Assembly (NCBI RefSeq): GCF_037126465.1
Contig: NC_088202.1
Location: 131,888,123-131,952,122 of the forward strand
DNA: 64,000 bases
Direction of reading: 5' to 3'
Origin: Ornithodoros turicata
Lineage: Eukaryota; Arthropoda; Arachnida; Ixodida; Argasidae
Under the pieces are notes generated by a model that was given only the letters and a program-made list of their open reading frames with translations, made no database searches and was not told where the DNA came from. Of the stretch, positions 45,385 to 57,747 are shown piece after piece (the stretch's first letter is position 1; the number at the start of each line of letters is the position of its first letter). Both the position numbers and the translations under genes were made by a program.

Positions 45385-46734
45385 ATCAGATATGAAACAT
45401 CATGAAATAGAAGGACGGAGCCAAAACGGACCCATTGGAACCTACGGAGCTCGACTGCTCTTACGATTCTATTTTTGAAACAAACGGACGACAACTCCTG
45501 TCGTGTGAAACCGGCCTAAATGTAGAAAACACGATGCAGGTGGTCGATGACCTGGCTTAATGTAGTTGAACTGTTGAAGTGACTGCTGCGCGCACAGCTG
45601 TACCGAGGGGTGATGATGCAACAGCAAATCATCGTCATGATTATTCCTTTGTTCCCAATACAGCTAGGCTATGTGCTTTCGCTTTCATGGTGAGCAGCAC
45701 TATCTTATCCACCGTTCTATTTCTCCATTATATTACAAAAAAAAAAAGGCCCACACAAAGCGCTGTGGTGATTTACTAATCCATCGCAGGAACCAAGTCA
45801 ATAAACCGTGATGTAAGAATCACTCGAGATGCTGCTCATGACATTGGCTGTACTTTCGCTGCTTGAAAACAAAGAAAGCGAAACTGGAGAATTAATTATC
45901 CTGCATGCACACACGCAGAAGAGGGGGCCTCCAAACGTGACTGCGAAAGATGCGGGAAAATACGTTTCGGTATGGTCAGGAATGCCTTCCTTCAGAAGAG
46001 GCGCGGCTACATGAAGCCACGCTGCTAACACGAAGGAACCATGCCTTTACTTCTGCCTCCTTTTGCTGGGCTCAGTGAGGAACGGCCTTGCCGACGGGTA
46101 TTAGGCAAAGTTGCGTTTGCTTTTTCTCGCTTCCCCGCCGTCGTGGTAAGCAAACGTGGTTCGACACACTTTTGGGAAGCCTTCCACTTCAGTCTCCAAT
46201 TCGCTCGTTTTCGGGCTGGAACGTGTATTTCGTTATATCAGTGTCCTTGTGTTTGCCGAAGAGCAATAGGTCCTATATGTGCGTATTTAATGGCTGAAAG
46301 TTAATGAAGATTTCACGAGGAAGATATCACAACCATACTTAAAACCTCGAAACTGAGGGACAAGCCGGGCACACAAAAAGGGGGGGGGGGGGGGGCAAAA
46401 TCGTTCACCTACCGCTCGTCGTCACAAACGTTGTCCAGTATCTGGCTTCAGATTACCACTAACGGTGGGCCCCTTTATTAAAGTGACAACACTATGCTGA
46501 AACAGCCTCAGGACGGTGGATTGCGCTGACCTTTGGAACAGGCCTTTTTGGAGCATCGCACTCTTATCTTTATTCCTTGATTGTCTGGCTTTCACTGTTG
46601 CTTTGCTTCGTTGCCATGCTGTAAGACTGCAGATGAGACGGAAGCATCGATGTTCGTCAGTTCTGTAATTGTAGAATTCTGATGCTCAGGGGCTAGCACA
46701 CCGAAATACTGAAGCCAAACATACTCGCCGGTGA
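45385..46734. other. No gene recognised; 18-base G run
   Basis: A G run at 46380-46396 (with A and C edges) could form a G-quadruplex. Short frames have no recognised domain. Confidence 0.45.
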
Positions 46735-46952
46735 AAATTGATATTTCGTGGCTTTACGTCGAAAGAAAACTACGATAATCAGCGACGCCACAGTAGTCGG
46801 TATGCGGATTAATTATGCCCACCTGTGCACCGAAAGCTCAACACACGGCACACCGTACCTGAGGTCCCTTGCGAAAGCTCTCGGCCGGTATAGATCCCGC
46901 AACCTTGGGATCAACAGGCGGAGACGCTGCCGACTGACCCACCGAGGTCGGT
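46735..46952 (-). repeat. SINE-B copy
   Basis: Shares ATTGATATTTCGTGG, AAACTACGATAATCAGCGAC and the CTTGGGATCAACAGGCGG head block with 42722-42955. The B box is decayed ('tatagatcccgc'). Confidence 0.7.
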
Positions 46953-48118
46953 ACGCGGCCGGTACAGCTGAAAGGAGCAAAGGCGCTCGTAAAGGCAGCC
47001 ACTTTCCCCGAATCTCTAGACGGCACCTCGGGCAGAAGTCGTGTTGCACTTGTAGACGCATCTGCAGGGTAATAAAACACCCAGGGTAGGAGCATCGAGC
47101 TCGCCACTTTTTCACACTCAGAACGATGCTTTGTTGTTCCGTGTTTGAGTGTTGAAGAACAGAGCCTTGATGACGCGGTGTAAAGGACCGAATGATTGTC
47201 GAACAGAACTACATCCGATCGGATATCCCTTTCGCCTTTTGCACAAACTGCTTTCTGTGTCCGTTCTCGTCTTCCATAGCATCCCTCTTGCATAGAGTCC
47301 CTCAAGCTGTCTGTGGAAGGACCATTCTGGAGAAGATGTGGCCATCCATTGCTGCATAGCTGTTCTTTTGAACGTTCCGTAAAACTTCCGAGTAGCAACC
47401 TAATTGGGAGACCGAAAAAAAGCATTTGGCGCTGCTAATCCTGGCTGTTCTCGCATTAACGAACACATAATAGAGCTTTCGAGTGATTGCTCAGAAAGCT
47501 GCAAAAGCAGCAGGACATCGGAGATGGACATGTTAAAAGTTCTGAGAAGTCCTTTGGGAGCGTTTTGTGGAATGAGGGAGCTCGGAAATTTTTGAAAGAC
47601 ATCGGCATAAAAAGCACTTATGTGCATCCGACAATGAGGTCCTCTTGTGTGTGCGTGTGTGTGAAGAAAGAGAAAAGGTAACCGAGGTTTATTATTATCC
47701 ACTCGTTACATCTTCAACGTCCCTTGTTCCGGGAGCTATACACCGTCACACTTGTATGTTGAGTCGGTACCACCGGGGGTACTCGGGTTCCTCCTGGCTG
47801 CTTTCTCTTTCGAGTGAACCAGCACATACTGTTGCGCCGTTGTAAGATTTTGCGAGTTTGTGCAACAGAGCAAGTAACCACAAGTTTAGGCAAGATAAGG
47901 GAGAATGTGGGCCTAGTTACCAGTGCCATCAAACCAGATTGGCGCCCTTCGTTTCTGTCGCCCTATGCAAACTGCTTCCCTGTGCATTGATCTGTAACAG
48001 TTTGGCAGAAATACTATTCACTGCACATCATTGGCGTTCAATTAAGAAATAAACCACGTGTGCTACAGATAACCTCCACATGCTCTCAAATAGCGGTGGA
48101 AAAAAAGATGAGAAATAT
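46953..48118. other. No gene recognised
   Basis: The largest frame (195 codons, minus, 46838-47425) runs out of the SINE-B and has no domain. Its C-terminal part is translated SINE. A (GT)n-like patch is at 47646-47662. Confidence 0.45.
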
Positions 48119-48360
48119 CTTGGTTAGTTGGTTGGTGGCGTGTTATTACCGAGAGGTCTGTCTGCCGGTGTGGCGATATGTTGCTCAGGGGGCATCACGC
48201 TTACTGGACCGGCTTTACAGGCAACTCTCCGACATTGGCCTAAACGCCCGAGGAAAAGCCAGGGAAGACCCCAAGACAACACTGCCGGTTCCGGTACTGG
48301 AACGCGGGTCATCTCCTAGTCTGTCTTGGAAGGCCATTATACTAGTCTATTACTACTAGT
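48119..48360 (-). repeat. SINE-A-related copy, minus strand
   Basis: GAGGTCTGTCTGCCGGTGTG, CTCCGACATTGGCCTAAACG, CCAGGGAAGACCCCAAGACA and the B-box complement near 48296-48306 follow the SINE-A subgroup order. The head is at the right, facing the next copy. Confidence 0.65.
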
Positions 48361-48498
48361 ACCAGCTCCCGTGGCATACATGATCGCTTTCCACGCCAAA
48401 ACTGGCAGGTGACGTGGGTCCCAATCCTCGCGCCGACTGTGCTGACTGGGTTCCCTGGGTTTTCTTACTTCGCGGCACTAACACGAAATAAAAAAAAT
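48361..48498 (+). repeat. SINE-A copy, plus strand, internally deleted
   Basis: CAGCTCCCGTGGC head remnant, GTGACGTGGGTCCCAATCC at the B box position, CTGTGCTGACTGGG, then a jump directly to TTACTTCGCGGCACTAACAC and an A-rich tail (48487-48496). It forms a head-to-head pair with the preceding copy. Confidence 0.65.
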
Positions 48499-48735
48499 CA
48501 CTACTAGTCAGACTACTAGGCCATTGTGAAGGAGACTACTAGCCAATCTTAGCCATTAAGCACGGAGATCATGGACATTTCGTGTGGGAAACTTAAAATC
48601 ACATCAAGCACCAACAGAGGCGGATCCAGGATTTTTCTCAAGTGAGGGTGTCCTGCCTTGGATAGCATGCCATTACACTATCAAAATCTATTGAAACTCT
48701 ATGTAGCGACAGAAGTTGAGGGGTCCAGGTGTCCC

Positions 48736-49360
48736 AGTAAAGTTTCTCCTTTCCGTAGAGGGGTTCGGTGATGTGTTGCGAGTACGGTAGCCGCTTGCAG
48801 GAGACGTCCGACGAGAGGGGTAACTCAACAGCAACAATATTTAATACAAATATATACAAGGCATATACATATCAAGGCAAAGGCTTACTGGTTGAGAACT
48901 CGGGGGACATGAGGCGACAAGGTCCCAGACCTTCCAGTGGTGAAAGTCCCCGCTCGAGCTGTCGCAAATTAGCGGGTGTCCGCTTATAAAGACCAAAATA
49001 GGCCGCTGCCCACCAACATGGTAGCGCCAATCAAAACATTCGAAAGAAAGTGAAACCAACTGCCTAATTGGTTACATTAACTAGGTTGGACACGTGAAAT
49101 CCTTCGCCCCCACTTGGACTAAATCTGTTAATCCCGTCCGCCATCTTGGACATGTCGTAGTGTCCACAGTGCTTTCGGCTCAAGGGATTGCCTCTATAGG
49201 GCCACAAAAGCGAGGTGACCAAATGGGTCACGAGTGGCGGAGTTCCAAGAAGAGCAGCTGTCGCGCGCGAGCACAAAGAGTTATTCAACTGGTCGTTCAG
49301 TCTGGCGACGATGGAGACGAAAATAAAAATGTTTTCGTAGTTACAGGTTTAACCTTTACA
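48736..49360 (-). repeat. 3' LTR
   Basis: This is the 3' LTR in the element's own (minus) direction. It begins TGTAAAG and ends CTTTACT in that direction, a near-perfect short inverted repeat with one mismatch. Directly upstream is a polypurine tract AAGGAGGGAGG (complement of 49361-49371), the priming site for plus-strand DNA synthesis, which fixes the orientation. A TATAA-like word is present (complement of about 48984-48990). Confidence 0.92.
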
Positions 49361-49697
49361 CCTCCCTCCTTAGATTCGTTGTGGGGCACTGTTGAACCAC
49401 AAGGAATAAACTACAGACGGGTTAAACACACTAGCATAGAAATAATCACCCGTGTACAAATTCATCACACCAAAGGTTCGTGTTACACTACTGAACATGC
49501 ACTACAACGTGACAGTGCTTGCAACGACAAGCTCTGAAAATGGTACGTGTTGCTGTTGAAACGCATTATGTCAGTACATTGAACAGACACTAAAATTATG
49601 GCGGAAAAACACAAAAGTTCCTTAGAACAAAGTGGTGAGAGCGAGTGACTCTCGAGGTTCACACATACATTGCAACGCGCCTGCTCTAGCCTAATTC

Positions 49698-50537
49698 CTA
49701 CTCAAACCGCAACCGCGATAAAGCGTCCGCATTCCCGTGCGCGCTTCCCTTGCGGTGAACAATACTCACATTATAACGCTGGAGTGCAAGAGCCCAGCGC
49801 GCGAGCTTCGAACCCTGTGGTGTCGTACATGTCAGGTATGAAAGAGGATTGTGGTCGGACACCACAGTTACTTTTGCCCCGAACACCCAATGATCGAATT
49901 TCTTGAGCGCCCAGATGACCGCGAACGCCTCTCGTTCAATCGCCGCCCACCGAGCCTGCGTGTCCGAAAATCGGTGGCTTGCGAACGATATGGGCACTTC
50001 TTTGCCATTGCGGTCCTTTTGGGCTAGGCATGCTCCAGCCGCCAACGCTGACGCGTCCGTAAATACCCAATACGGTTTTTCGGGGTCAGGTGTTGTCAGT
50101 GCTACTGCGTCTTTTAAACTCGATTTGAGGGCCTGAAAGGAGGCTTCGGCTTCGTTATCCCACGGGATCTTGTTCGGGACCCTTTCCCCGGTCAGCCGCG
50201 TTAGAGGGGTCGCTATCTTTGCATAATCCTTAACATAGTCGCGGTAATAGCCGCATAACCCAAGTACGCTCCTGAGCTCCTTTTTTGAAGTTGGACGCTT
50301 CAGCTCAGATATGGTTTTGATCTTTTCTGGATCGGGTGCGTGACTTCCTGATCCCACAATGTGCCCTAGATAGCGGATAGAACTTCGCGCTATCTGACAC
50401 TTAGATAAATTCGCCGTTAACTTCGTGGCTTTTAACGTGGTTAGTACCTTGATTCTTGCTGTTCTCCTGGAGGTATTCACTCGTCCGTCGAGATGCTTCA
50501 GCTCTCCGTAGATGGACACATCCTGTCGTGCTGCGCC
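49698..50537 (-). pseudogene. Ty3/Gypsy pol fragment: RT C-terminus and RNase H
   Basis: The minus-strand frame is open across this span. It opens just after the position where the RT active-site motif would lie, with QDVSIY, then continues LTANLSKCQ and LGHIVG (RT thumb) and LGLCGYYRDYVKDYA (connection). RNase H follows with its acidic residues in TDAS, the EREAF segment and SDHNPL, and ends NADALSR. The formal frame extends upstream into the 5' LTR to 50639, but those 34 codons are LTR, not protein. Pol normally exceeds 1000 residues; this is about 279. RT catalytic residues and integrase are missing, so it cannot replicate by itself. Confidence 0.95.
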
Positions 50538-51162
50538 AGTAAAGTTTCTCCTTTCCGTAGAGGGGTTCGGTGATGTGTTGCGAGTACGGTAGCCGCTTGC
50601 AGGAGACGTCCGACGAGAGGGATAACTCAACAGCAACAATATTTAATAAAAATATATACAAGGCATATACATATCAAGGCAAAGGCTTACTGGTTGAGAA
50701 CTCGGGGGACATGAGGCGACAAGGTCCCAGACCTTCCAGTGGTGAAAGTCCCCGCTCGAGCTGTCGCAAATTAGCGGGTGTCCGCTTATAAAGACCAAAA
50801 TTGGCCGCTGCCCACCAACATGGTAGCGCCAATCAAAACATTCGAAAGAAAGTGAAACCAACTGCCTAATTGGTTACATTAACTAGGTTGGACACGTGAA
50901 ATCCTCCGCCCCCACTTGGACTAAATCTGTTAATCCCGTCCGCCATCTTGGACATGTCGTAGTGTCCACAGTGCTTTCGGCTCAAGGGATTGCCTCTCTA
51001 GGGCCACAAAAGCGAGGTGACCAAATGGGTCACGAGTGGCGGAGTTCCAAGAAGAGCAGCTGTCGCGCGCGAGCACAAAGAGTTATTCAACTGGTCGTTC
51101 AGTCTGGCGACGATGGAGACGAAAATAAAAATGTTTTCGTAGTTACAGGTTTAACCTTTACA
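50538..51162 (-). repeat. 5' LTR
   Basis: The 5' LTR in the element's direction, identical in length to the 3' LTR with five differences. It abuts pol codons directly. The adjacent TGGCGCAGC could be read as a primer-binding site (TGGCGC start), but it is also in frame with pol, so the true primer site may have been lost in the deletion. Confidence 0.92.
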
Positions 51163-51167
51163 GTCCC

Positions 51168-51865
51168 CTAGAAACGTCCATGAGTACCAGGTACAGACAC
51201 CAGTTGCAGGTCTGACCACGAAGAAGTGCCACAAAGTACCTGGACTCTTTCATGCCTATACTGATAACCGGTACCATCAGCTACCCCAATTCATCACCTT
51301 AGTACTTCTCGTAAGGCCAGAACTCGCACGTCCCTTGAAACGACGCTGTCTTATTGACTTGAAAGGGCATGAAGCCGCTATCTCAATAATAACAACAAAC
51401 CGTGGATAGCCTAAGTGGCAAATTGTTCAATTACCCTCTTCTTAACGAGGATGGTAACGAGACAAATGGTGGAGCACTGTACGGATCGTGAGAATGTGCC
51501 TCAACCCCGAGAAAGGAGCAATTACCTTTCGACGCATTCGCAGTTCATTATGGCATGTCGAACAAGGCGAACCAGTACGAAACCTTCCACCACTTCATTT
51601 GTGTTGCCTCTTGCAATGGGTTGCAGTGCGCGTTATCGGAAACGATCCTGTTTTTCCCGCATTCAGAGGTGTACATTGTAAACCTACAGACCTTTGTGGG
51701 TCAGTCTAGCTCTAGCAAAGTAGGTTTTTACTTTATTTTATTTTTTCGCACACATCGAAACAGGCTTCGTTGAAGGTTTTGTGTGTTGTCCTTTCTTCTG
51801 TGTTCCAGCCTCAGAACATCACTTTCCATCGAAGTTCTCTGTCGACCGCGCAGGTAACAATAACA
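51168..51865. other. No gene; SINE-C tail-like piece
   Basis: About 51780-51840 resembles the SINE-C tail (GTGTTCCAGCCTCAGAACAT, as at 60313-60340). The remainder, which continues the older DNA that received the LTR element, has no recognised gene. Confidence 0.4.
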
Positions 51866-52022
51866 ATACGATCATGATCATGAATTATGATCATGAGCGA
51901 CACAACAGCGTCTATGTGGAATGACTTTTCCTTCCTTGGTGATGCCTTTACGTGCGCTGAAATCGCTGATCACGGCCGGCTTCGAACCCAACCCTGAGAA
52001 GTGTAAGCGAACGTATCAGCTG
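51866..52022 (-). repeat. SINE-B copy, shortened
   Basis: ATTATGATCATGAGCGACAC, TTTACGTGCGCTGAAATCGC and the head GGCTTCGAACCC (51978-51989 complement). The middle is shortened relative to 42722-42955. The left part has overlapping ATGATCATGA palindromes. Confidence 0.7.
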
Positions 52023-53819
52023 CCCGGGGCAGTTTACAGCTAATGAAACCCGTAATAAGTGCAATTACGCACTGCCATTTTTGCACTAAAACCGAAAGCT
52101 GAAAACTGGATGGGCTATTCGAAATGGTATCAGTGATCGGAGCACGACCACCAAAATGACAAGTTGAGACATCATGTTGTTGAACACTGAGATGGACACA
52201 AGCGTGTGTTGGAATAATTTCGGTTGTTCTACCATGCTTTCTGCGTGCGATTACCATATACACTAGTTGCCTGGACAATGTGTTTTTTTTTTAAGAAATG
52301 CGAGCTTTCACGCACAATTTTTTTTTAGTTGTACGTGCGGGGGGGGGGGGGGGGCGTAATGGCAGGATCGGCTCGACGTTGTTGGCCACACAGAAGTGGA
52401 CATCGTCACGACTATAGCAAAAAAAAAAAAATAATAAGACGGATGGATGATGAAAGGCGGTGGAGATGCGTAGAGTGTGTGTGAGTTCGTCGGGGAGTGC
52501 AAAGTGTTAGAGGGTAGTTGAGCAAGACCCGCCTCCTGTAGAAAGAGAACAAGGTTATTATTGTCAGTTGTTATTCGGATGGTAACAGCATCGTGTCCAA
52601 TTACTCGCTACGGCGAGAAATTTCATATTAAGATTCAATGAAACGTCATGAATTGTCGTAGTTCGATACCGCGCAAAATCGTGAAAATGACGAAGGTTTT
52701 CCCATGTTGGCATGTTAAAATGAAAAAAAAAACTTCAACATGGTACAGCGACATTCATTTCCCGATCGGTTTAACTGACGCATAAAAAGGAAGGGTGAGC
52801 TCGTCACGGCAGCATCTACATTCCTATGTAACAAGCTCTAACGCACAAGGCGAATATCTTGTGCTTGTGATGCGCAATATTGCCTACGAATCGATTGCAT
52901 GCGTGTTAACGTTAACTGCACCGAATCGCTGTGTGCATGGAGAAAGAAGAACGGCGGAAAGTCACTGACAGATTCCAGGAAGGAATCGCTTAATTACCTG
53001 CATATACACGGAAATAATCTCGACCGCCACACTAGGAAGAGATAAAACTGGGGTGAGACCAAAAAGGTTATTGCAGCTAACATATGGGGGGAAGCTCAGG
53101 TACTCATATATAAATAAATACTCTAGATTCCGTTAGGGCTGCAAACTAGGTCGATTAACTTAAACACAGGGTGCGATATTGGAACATCGGACATAGCCTG
53201 CAGGTATATACAGAGAGAGTATAACGATTATATCGGGTGTCGATATACCTTCAAGAACACGGGTGAAGAAATGCTACAAATTTACCTAAGCACTAATGGC
53301 AGAAGGGAAAGGGCACAGGCGAGCTAGTACATAATTATTAATTTAATTATTAATTAATTCTTCCGCGTCTCGGGTTTCACTGTTGTAATTACCAAAGCAC
53401 CGTCGCCATTTTCAGTATGAAAGCAAAACGATTAAGAAATGTTACCTGTAGTTGTGTTCAACGTATAGGAACGACATGTTTAAGCCCCGCCCTACGTTGT
53501 TCCTATTGGCTGCAGTACCTATAGCCGCGTCAACCCTACGTCGCGACAGGTAGTACGACGATATCGACACACTGTGAGGTCCTATAAGCGGCACCTGATG
53601 GCGCTGCAGAATAATGTATTCGGCGGAGTAACTCTGTTGGGGTTGACGGACTACATTTTGTGTCTTTCCTTAGGTCGAACGCGGGTATATTGCACTTGCT
53701 CGTTTATTCCTCCGAAACGTCTGCTCCAAGTATAGGTTACTAGCGTTTGTCCATTGAGATCGGAGAGATTAATGTGTTTATGAACCAAAATAAATAAAAA
53801 CTTTTGAGAAGCGAGCCGA
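52023..53819. other. No gene recognised; G run
   Basis: A G run of about 16 (52339-52354) and an A run (52420-52432). AT-rich TTAATTATTAATTAATT lies at 53329-53360. No gene. Confidence 0.45.
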
Positions 53820-54257
53820 CTATGAAAATACTACGCCGTGTGCGATACCGAAGGTGTGCGATGAACTTTTCGCAGATCTTTCGTGCTGCCGCCAGTAGGC
53901 AGGCCACAAAAGGGCCACCAAATCAATGAAATCCTTTCTCTGGAACAGGCTGTTGAAATATACGCGACTGGTGAAGTGATGGTTGGTAACTCGTTTATAT
54001 TCCTGTCTGGATGTTCGTGGAGTAGTCGCTGCAAAGTGTGCGGTTAAGGTTCCCCCCACATCGAGTTCTCTGCAGTCCTCTTCGCAATGCGATTCTGGTG
54101 TAGGTACCTTCTGGACGGTTGCTTCTAATTTTGTACACATTTCATTTGTAAACATCCTGTCTGATGACACCTGAAGTAACGTATTCCATAGAAAACACAA
54201 TTTAATTTCAAAGGGCATATTGTACAGAAAACACTGTTTCGTGTGGGTGTCTCGCAA
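53820..54257 (-). other. Unrecognised 145-codon frame with a possible splice acceptor
   Basis: The minus-strand frame has a plausible acceptor (ACGTTACTTCAG|GTGTC, near 54170). From there on the amino-acid composition is more protein-like than other frames here (FTNEMCTKLEATVQK, HCEEDCRELDVG). I do not recognise a family. An internal AAG|GTACCT could serve as a donor near 54107. A coding exon is possible but not established. Confidence 0.2.
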
Positions 54258-56744
54258 ACACCGTTTTCAACACTGCCACTACACCCAGCAGTTGAGTCTA
54301 CTCAGTAAAAAAATGTGTTTATTTACAAAGACACCCCTTGTACACGCCGAAATGTGTGAAAGGCTTTACTTCGAACAGCATGAAAGGCGAAAATGTTTTT
54401 AGGAGCCTATGTTCGTAGTCTCTAAAAGCATAATCATCAGTTCAGCTGTCATGACAAAATATACTCAGACAAATGAGTTGCCAATGAAGACCATTTCTAA
54501 TATTTGATTTCAATTAATCGTCCTTCAGTCTTCCTCCAAGTCACCTGCCTCAAACGACGTTTCCTCCCCCTCTTTTATACCAAATCCCTTCCTAAGCTAA
54601 GCGTTCATAATGATTATTCTCCCATGACGCCTCGAACAAAAAAAAAACCACTAGGAAGAACCATGTCGTAAATTCCCGCAATATATGCACTTATCACCAT
54701 AAATACACGGAAAGGGTTGTATCTTGACACGTTAGACATCACGCGGTGGGTAGGTACAATGCAACAGAGCGCAAGGAACGCATTTACAGGCGTTGATGGA
54801 CAAAAGAGTGATTGGGTGCCAAGTTCACGTTGGACCTTACATCATCTCCAACGTTTAAGGGTCTCCGGGGCCTCCAGGGGTGAAAGGTTGGGATAACGAC
54901 CTTCGGAGGAAAAATACTGGTTCCCCTGCGTCGGCAACGGATATGTATAGAGTGTATGAGATTTCGAAATGTTTGGCCAAACAGGGAAAAAAAAAATAAT
55001 AATAATAAATGGTTTCCGAGGTTGAATCAGAGGCACGGAGAAGTAAAAAAACGTGAGGGGTTTTAAAAAAACTGAAAAGGAAGCTCATGATTTTTAAGCG
55101 ATTCGATATAACGGGGTGAATACACTTCGCGTTGTATACGGTGATCCAGAATGGTTGTCAAGGTGAGAGAAGTATCTGTAGACCAGAGGAAACACCTAAT
55201 ATCAGCCACAAACTCGTTGCTATAGCGGATACGGGCACAAACTGGACAGCGAATCGATTGTGCTTTGATGTAAACGTGTTGAGCAAGTATGTTGAGGCTT
55301 TGGCAAACGTTTAGTACGTTTTGTTTCGTGTTCCAGGTGTGCGGAAAGCATTGCTACATCTGCATTTTACGTATATGTTACATGCAGAAGCCGCAATTTC
55401 TTAACGCATACAGGGCCACATTTGAAACGCCCTACTCGAAGACATATGGCAGAAACGCAACTCAATGTGACTCCCATGCAAACCGCACCATACGTAAGTA
55501 GAAGTCCAACTGAGATCGGCTCTTTTTGCATATGAAGTACCTTGCCACAAGGTATACTTCTGGAAGGAATTACATCACAAAAGGAAACAAAAAAACAAAA
55601 AGGAGAACAACATGACATGATCCTATTGTGACTGCCAAAACGCGTGCCCTTGATCTTTGAAAAGCAGAGAGTAAAAATACAGTTGAATACGTCATGCTGC
55701 GGGCACGTGTCGCATCCTTCCACGTCTATTTTTTACCATGTCTCTCCTTCTTTACATTTTTTTATATACGCGCCCCATGCGCGTTTTCACACATCTGCGA
55801 CATGGCAGCACAGAAAATCCCTTCCCAAAAATATCCGTCGTAGGACGGTTGCACCAGCAACGATACACACCAGTCTGAAATCGAAACCACATCCTCCACG
55901 CAAGCAGACGACATCGAGCCCCACGCCGCACGCGCTTTTAGTCTTTCGTTCCACTTTCATTTTAGTTTCTTCCTCGGCACGTTTAGCAATCGTCTGCTTG
56001 TAATTAGCTGCCGGCACGCACTTGGTAGAGTGGGGGGCTAACTAGCGTGTCTTCGGTGTAGCAAGGCTGAAACACAAAGGCGGATCTTTCAATCATGTAG
56101 AAAAGATCTATTATAAGCGGGGCGCCCCCCAGCGTGAAGAAAAAGAAGAAAGCAGACGATACGTTTCTCGGCAAGGGGTATGCGCTGTGGTTCTGGCCCA
56201 GTGGGGTACCACGGGCCCTCCTCGAAGCTGTTAAATTTGTTGCCACCGTTGCATTTGGACAACGAGCACTGGGAGACGCATGGTGCCAGATAAATAACAT
56301 CAGTCTTTTGGGGGCTCTCGTGTTTTCATTTATTTATTTATTTCTTCGACGCCATTTTTCATGGGAAAGTAGGAGCCAAGTTGTTTCAGTACCGCGTGGG
56401 CCAGAGATGAACGAAAACGGGGATCTTTGAGGTGCCTCCTTGCGTCTTGAAAAGTTTTCTCGTCGTTCTTTTCTTTATTTATTTGTTTGTTTATTGTTAA
56501 GAAAAAAACGGCGAGAAGAAGATAAATATTTTCAAAACGTGAGAAACGATGGTTGATCCACAAAAGTGCGCAGGGCAGGAGACTTGGTGTATTATTTTGG
56601 ACTTGGATGTGTACGCCAGGAGTCGCTTCTGGTGGATTTCTTTTTTATTTTTTAGAATACTTCTGGCATAGAAAATGTCGTAGAAGGAGGGGCGATAAAC
56701 GGTACAAAAAATCACGTGATTAATCACAGACATGATGAGTTACT
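54258..56744. other. No gene recognised
   Basis: About 2.5 kb. Frames of up to 119 codons on both strands at 55.3-56.0 kb have no domain. A (TTTA)n patch lies at about 56331-56344 and another at 56471-56495. A runs are at 54639 and 54990. Confidence 0.45.
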
Positions 56745-56968
56745 GACTTTACGCTGTGACTCTACAATTATGATCATGAGTGGCGCCAATGGTTGCTCTG
56801 CGGATGAATTTCGGCCATATGGGGGTCTTTTAACGTGCAGAAATCACTCCCTTGTGGAAGATCGCGTGTCTATAAGCAGCTTGTACCCTATCACCAAGTA
56901 GCTGACGTCCTTGGTCGGGTTCGAACTCACAACCTTGGTGTCAGAAGGCGGACATGCTACCTCAACAT
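56745..56968 (-). repeat. SINE-B copy
   Basis: ATTATGATCATGAGTGGCGC, TCTTTTAACGTGCAGAAATC, ACCAAGTAGCTGACGTCC and the B box GGGTTCGAACTC (complement 56917-56928), with the CTTGGTGTCAGAAGGCGG head. This copy retains the most continuous match to 42722-42955. Confidence 0.8.
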
Positions 56969-57444
56969 GTATACGGGGGGGGGGGAGCAAGATGTTATGT
57001 GAGAATGCATAAAGCACGATAAATTTCAAAAATCACTCCAAGAACTTCTATGTCACACGACATGAGGAATTGAAGCCCCATTATGTATACTGCACAAGTT
57101 CCATGGCAGAAGTTGACTAACTGACGGGACGCAGAATTTATTCTTGCAGACTGCATGTGTCATCTCTGCAATGTATTACTGCAGCAACGATGCCTCGTGG
57201 TCCCGCATAACACTATAAAGGCAGTGTGTCGCCTATAGCGAACAGGGACAGCGACATAGTTACATGTCGCCCAGCAACACAGCGACATAGCTACTGAAGG
57301 AATGCAACCGCCGCGTTGCTTCTCTGTCACTGTCACAACACGAACGAAAAGTGACGTGATGCCAAAGAACACTCGATGCGCTTCTAGAAACGTATTAAGT
57401 TATACGTTCAAATTGATCGGATGCGCATGCGTCATGATGAGAGT
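56969..57444. other. No gene recognised; G run
   Basis: A G run at 56976-56987. No recognised gene. Confidence 0.45.
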
Positions 57445-57453
57445 TCATCTAGT

Positions 57454-57738
57454 TGTTGTTTTTTTTAATTCGGTGTAGCGCCGCGAAGCAACTGTGGCTA
57501 CGAGCGGCGTACAGATGTAGACAGATGGAGAGAGGATAGCAGGAAGGAGTGGGGGGACAGAGGAGCTAGTATGCGTCCTGGGCAGACTTCAAGGGGAACT
57601 GTGCTGACATTCGTCCTGAAAGTTTGCCGGAAAAGTCCAGGGAAAACCCCAGACAGCACAGCAGGAGCGAGGACTCGAACCCGCGTTACCTCCCAGTCTC
57701 GGCGTGGAAACCGATCACCTTAGCTACCCGTTTGTAGC
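57454..57738 (-). repeat. SINE-A, full length with target duplication
   Basis: A 285-bp minus-strand insertion bounded by the direct nonamer TCATCTAGT (57445-57453 and 57739-57747), a target-primed insertion signature. A T run at the left edge (57458-57467) is the A-tail. The order of blocks matches 33403-33686, ending in a tRNA-like head whose B box complement is near 57672-57682. Adjacent, an AGGACTCGAACCC context is well preserved. Confidence 0.92.
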
Positions 57739-57747
57739 TCATCTAGT

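Larger units (their letters stand above)
48736..51162 (-). mobile_element. Ty3/Gypsy LTR retrotransposon, internally deleted
   Basis: Both LTRs are 625 bp (48736-49360 and 50538-51162) and bounded by the direct pentamer GTCCC (48731-48735 and 51163-51167), a textbook 5-bp target duplication. I count five substitutions between the LTRs, about 0.8%, so insertion is recent. The internal part is only 1177 bp, with a fragment of pol on the minus strand. Gag, protease, most of reverse transcriptase and all of integrase are absent. The insertion lies in an older sequence whose halves rejoin at GTCCC. Confidence 0.93.

Noticed and set aside
46838..47425. 195-codon minus-strand frame as a gene
   Set aside because: Its C-terminal part is a translated SINE-B copy; the rest shows no domain or splice support.
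49698..50537. Domesticated RNase H host gene
   Set aside because: It sits between young LTRs with a target duplication, so it is simply an insertion.
50520..50540. Primer-binding site TGGCGCAGC next to the 5' LTR
   Set aside because: The same bases are in frame with pol, so the match may be an accident of the deletion junction; kept only as a note.
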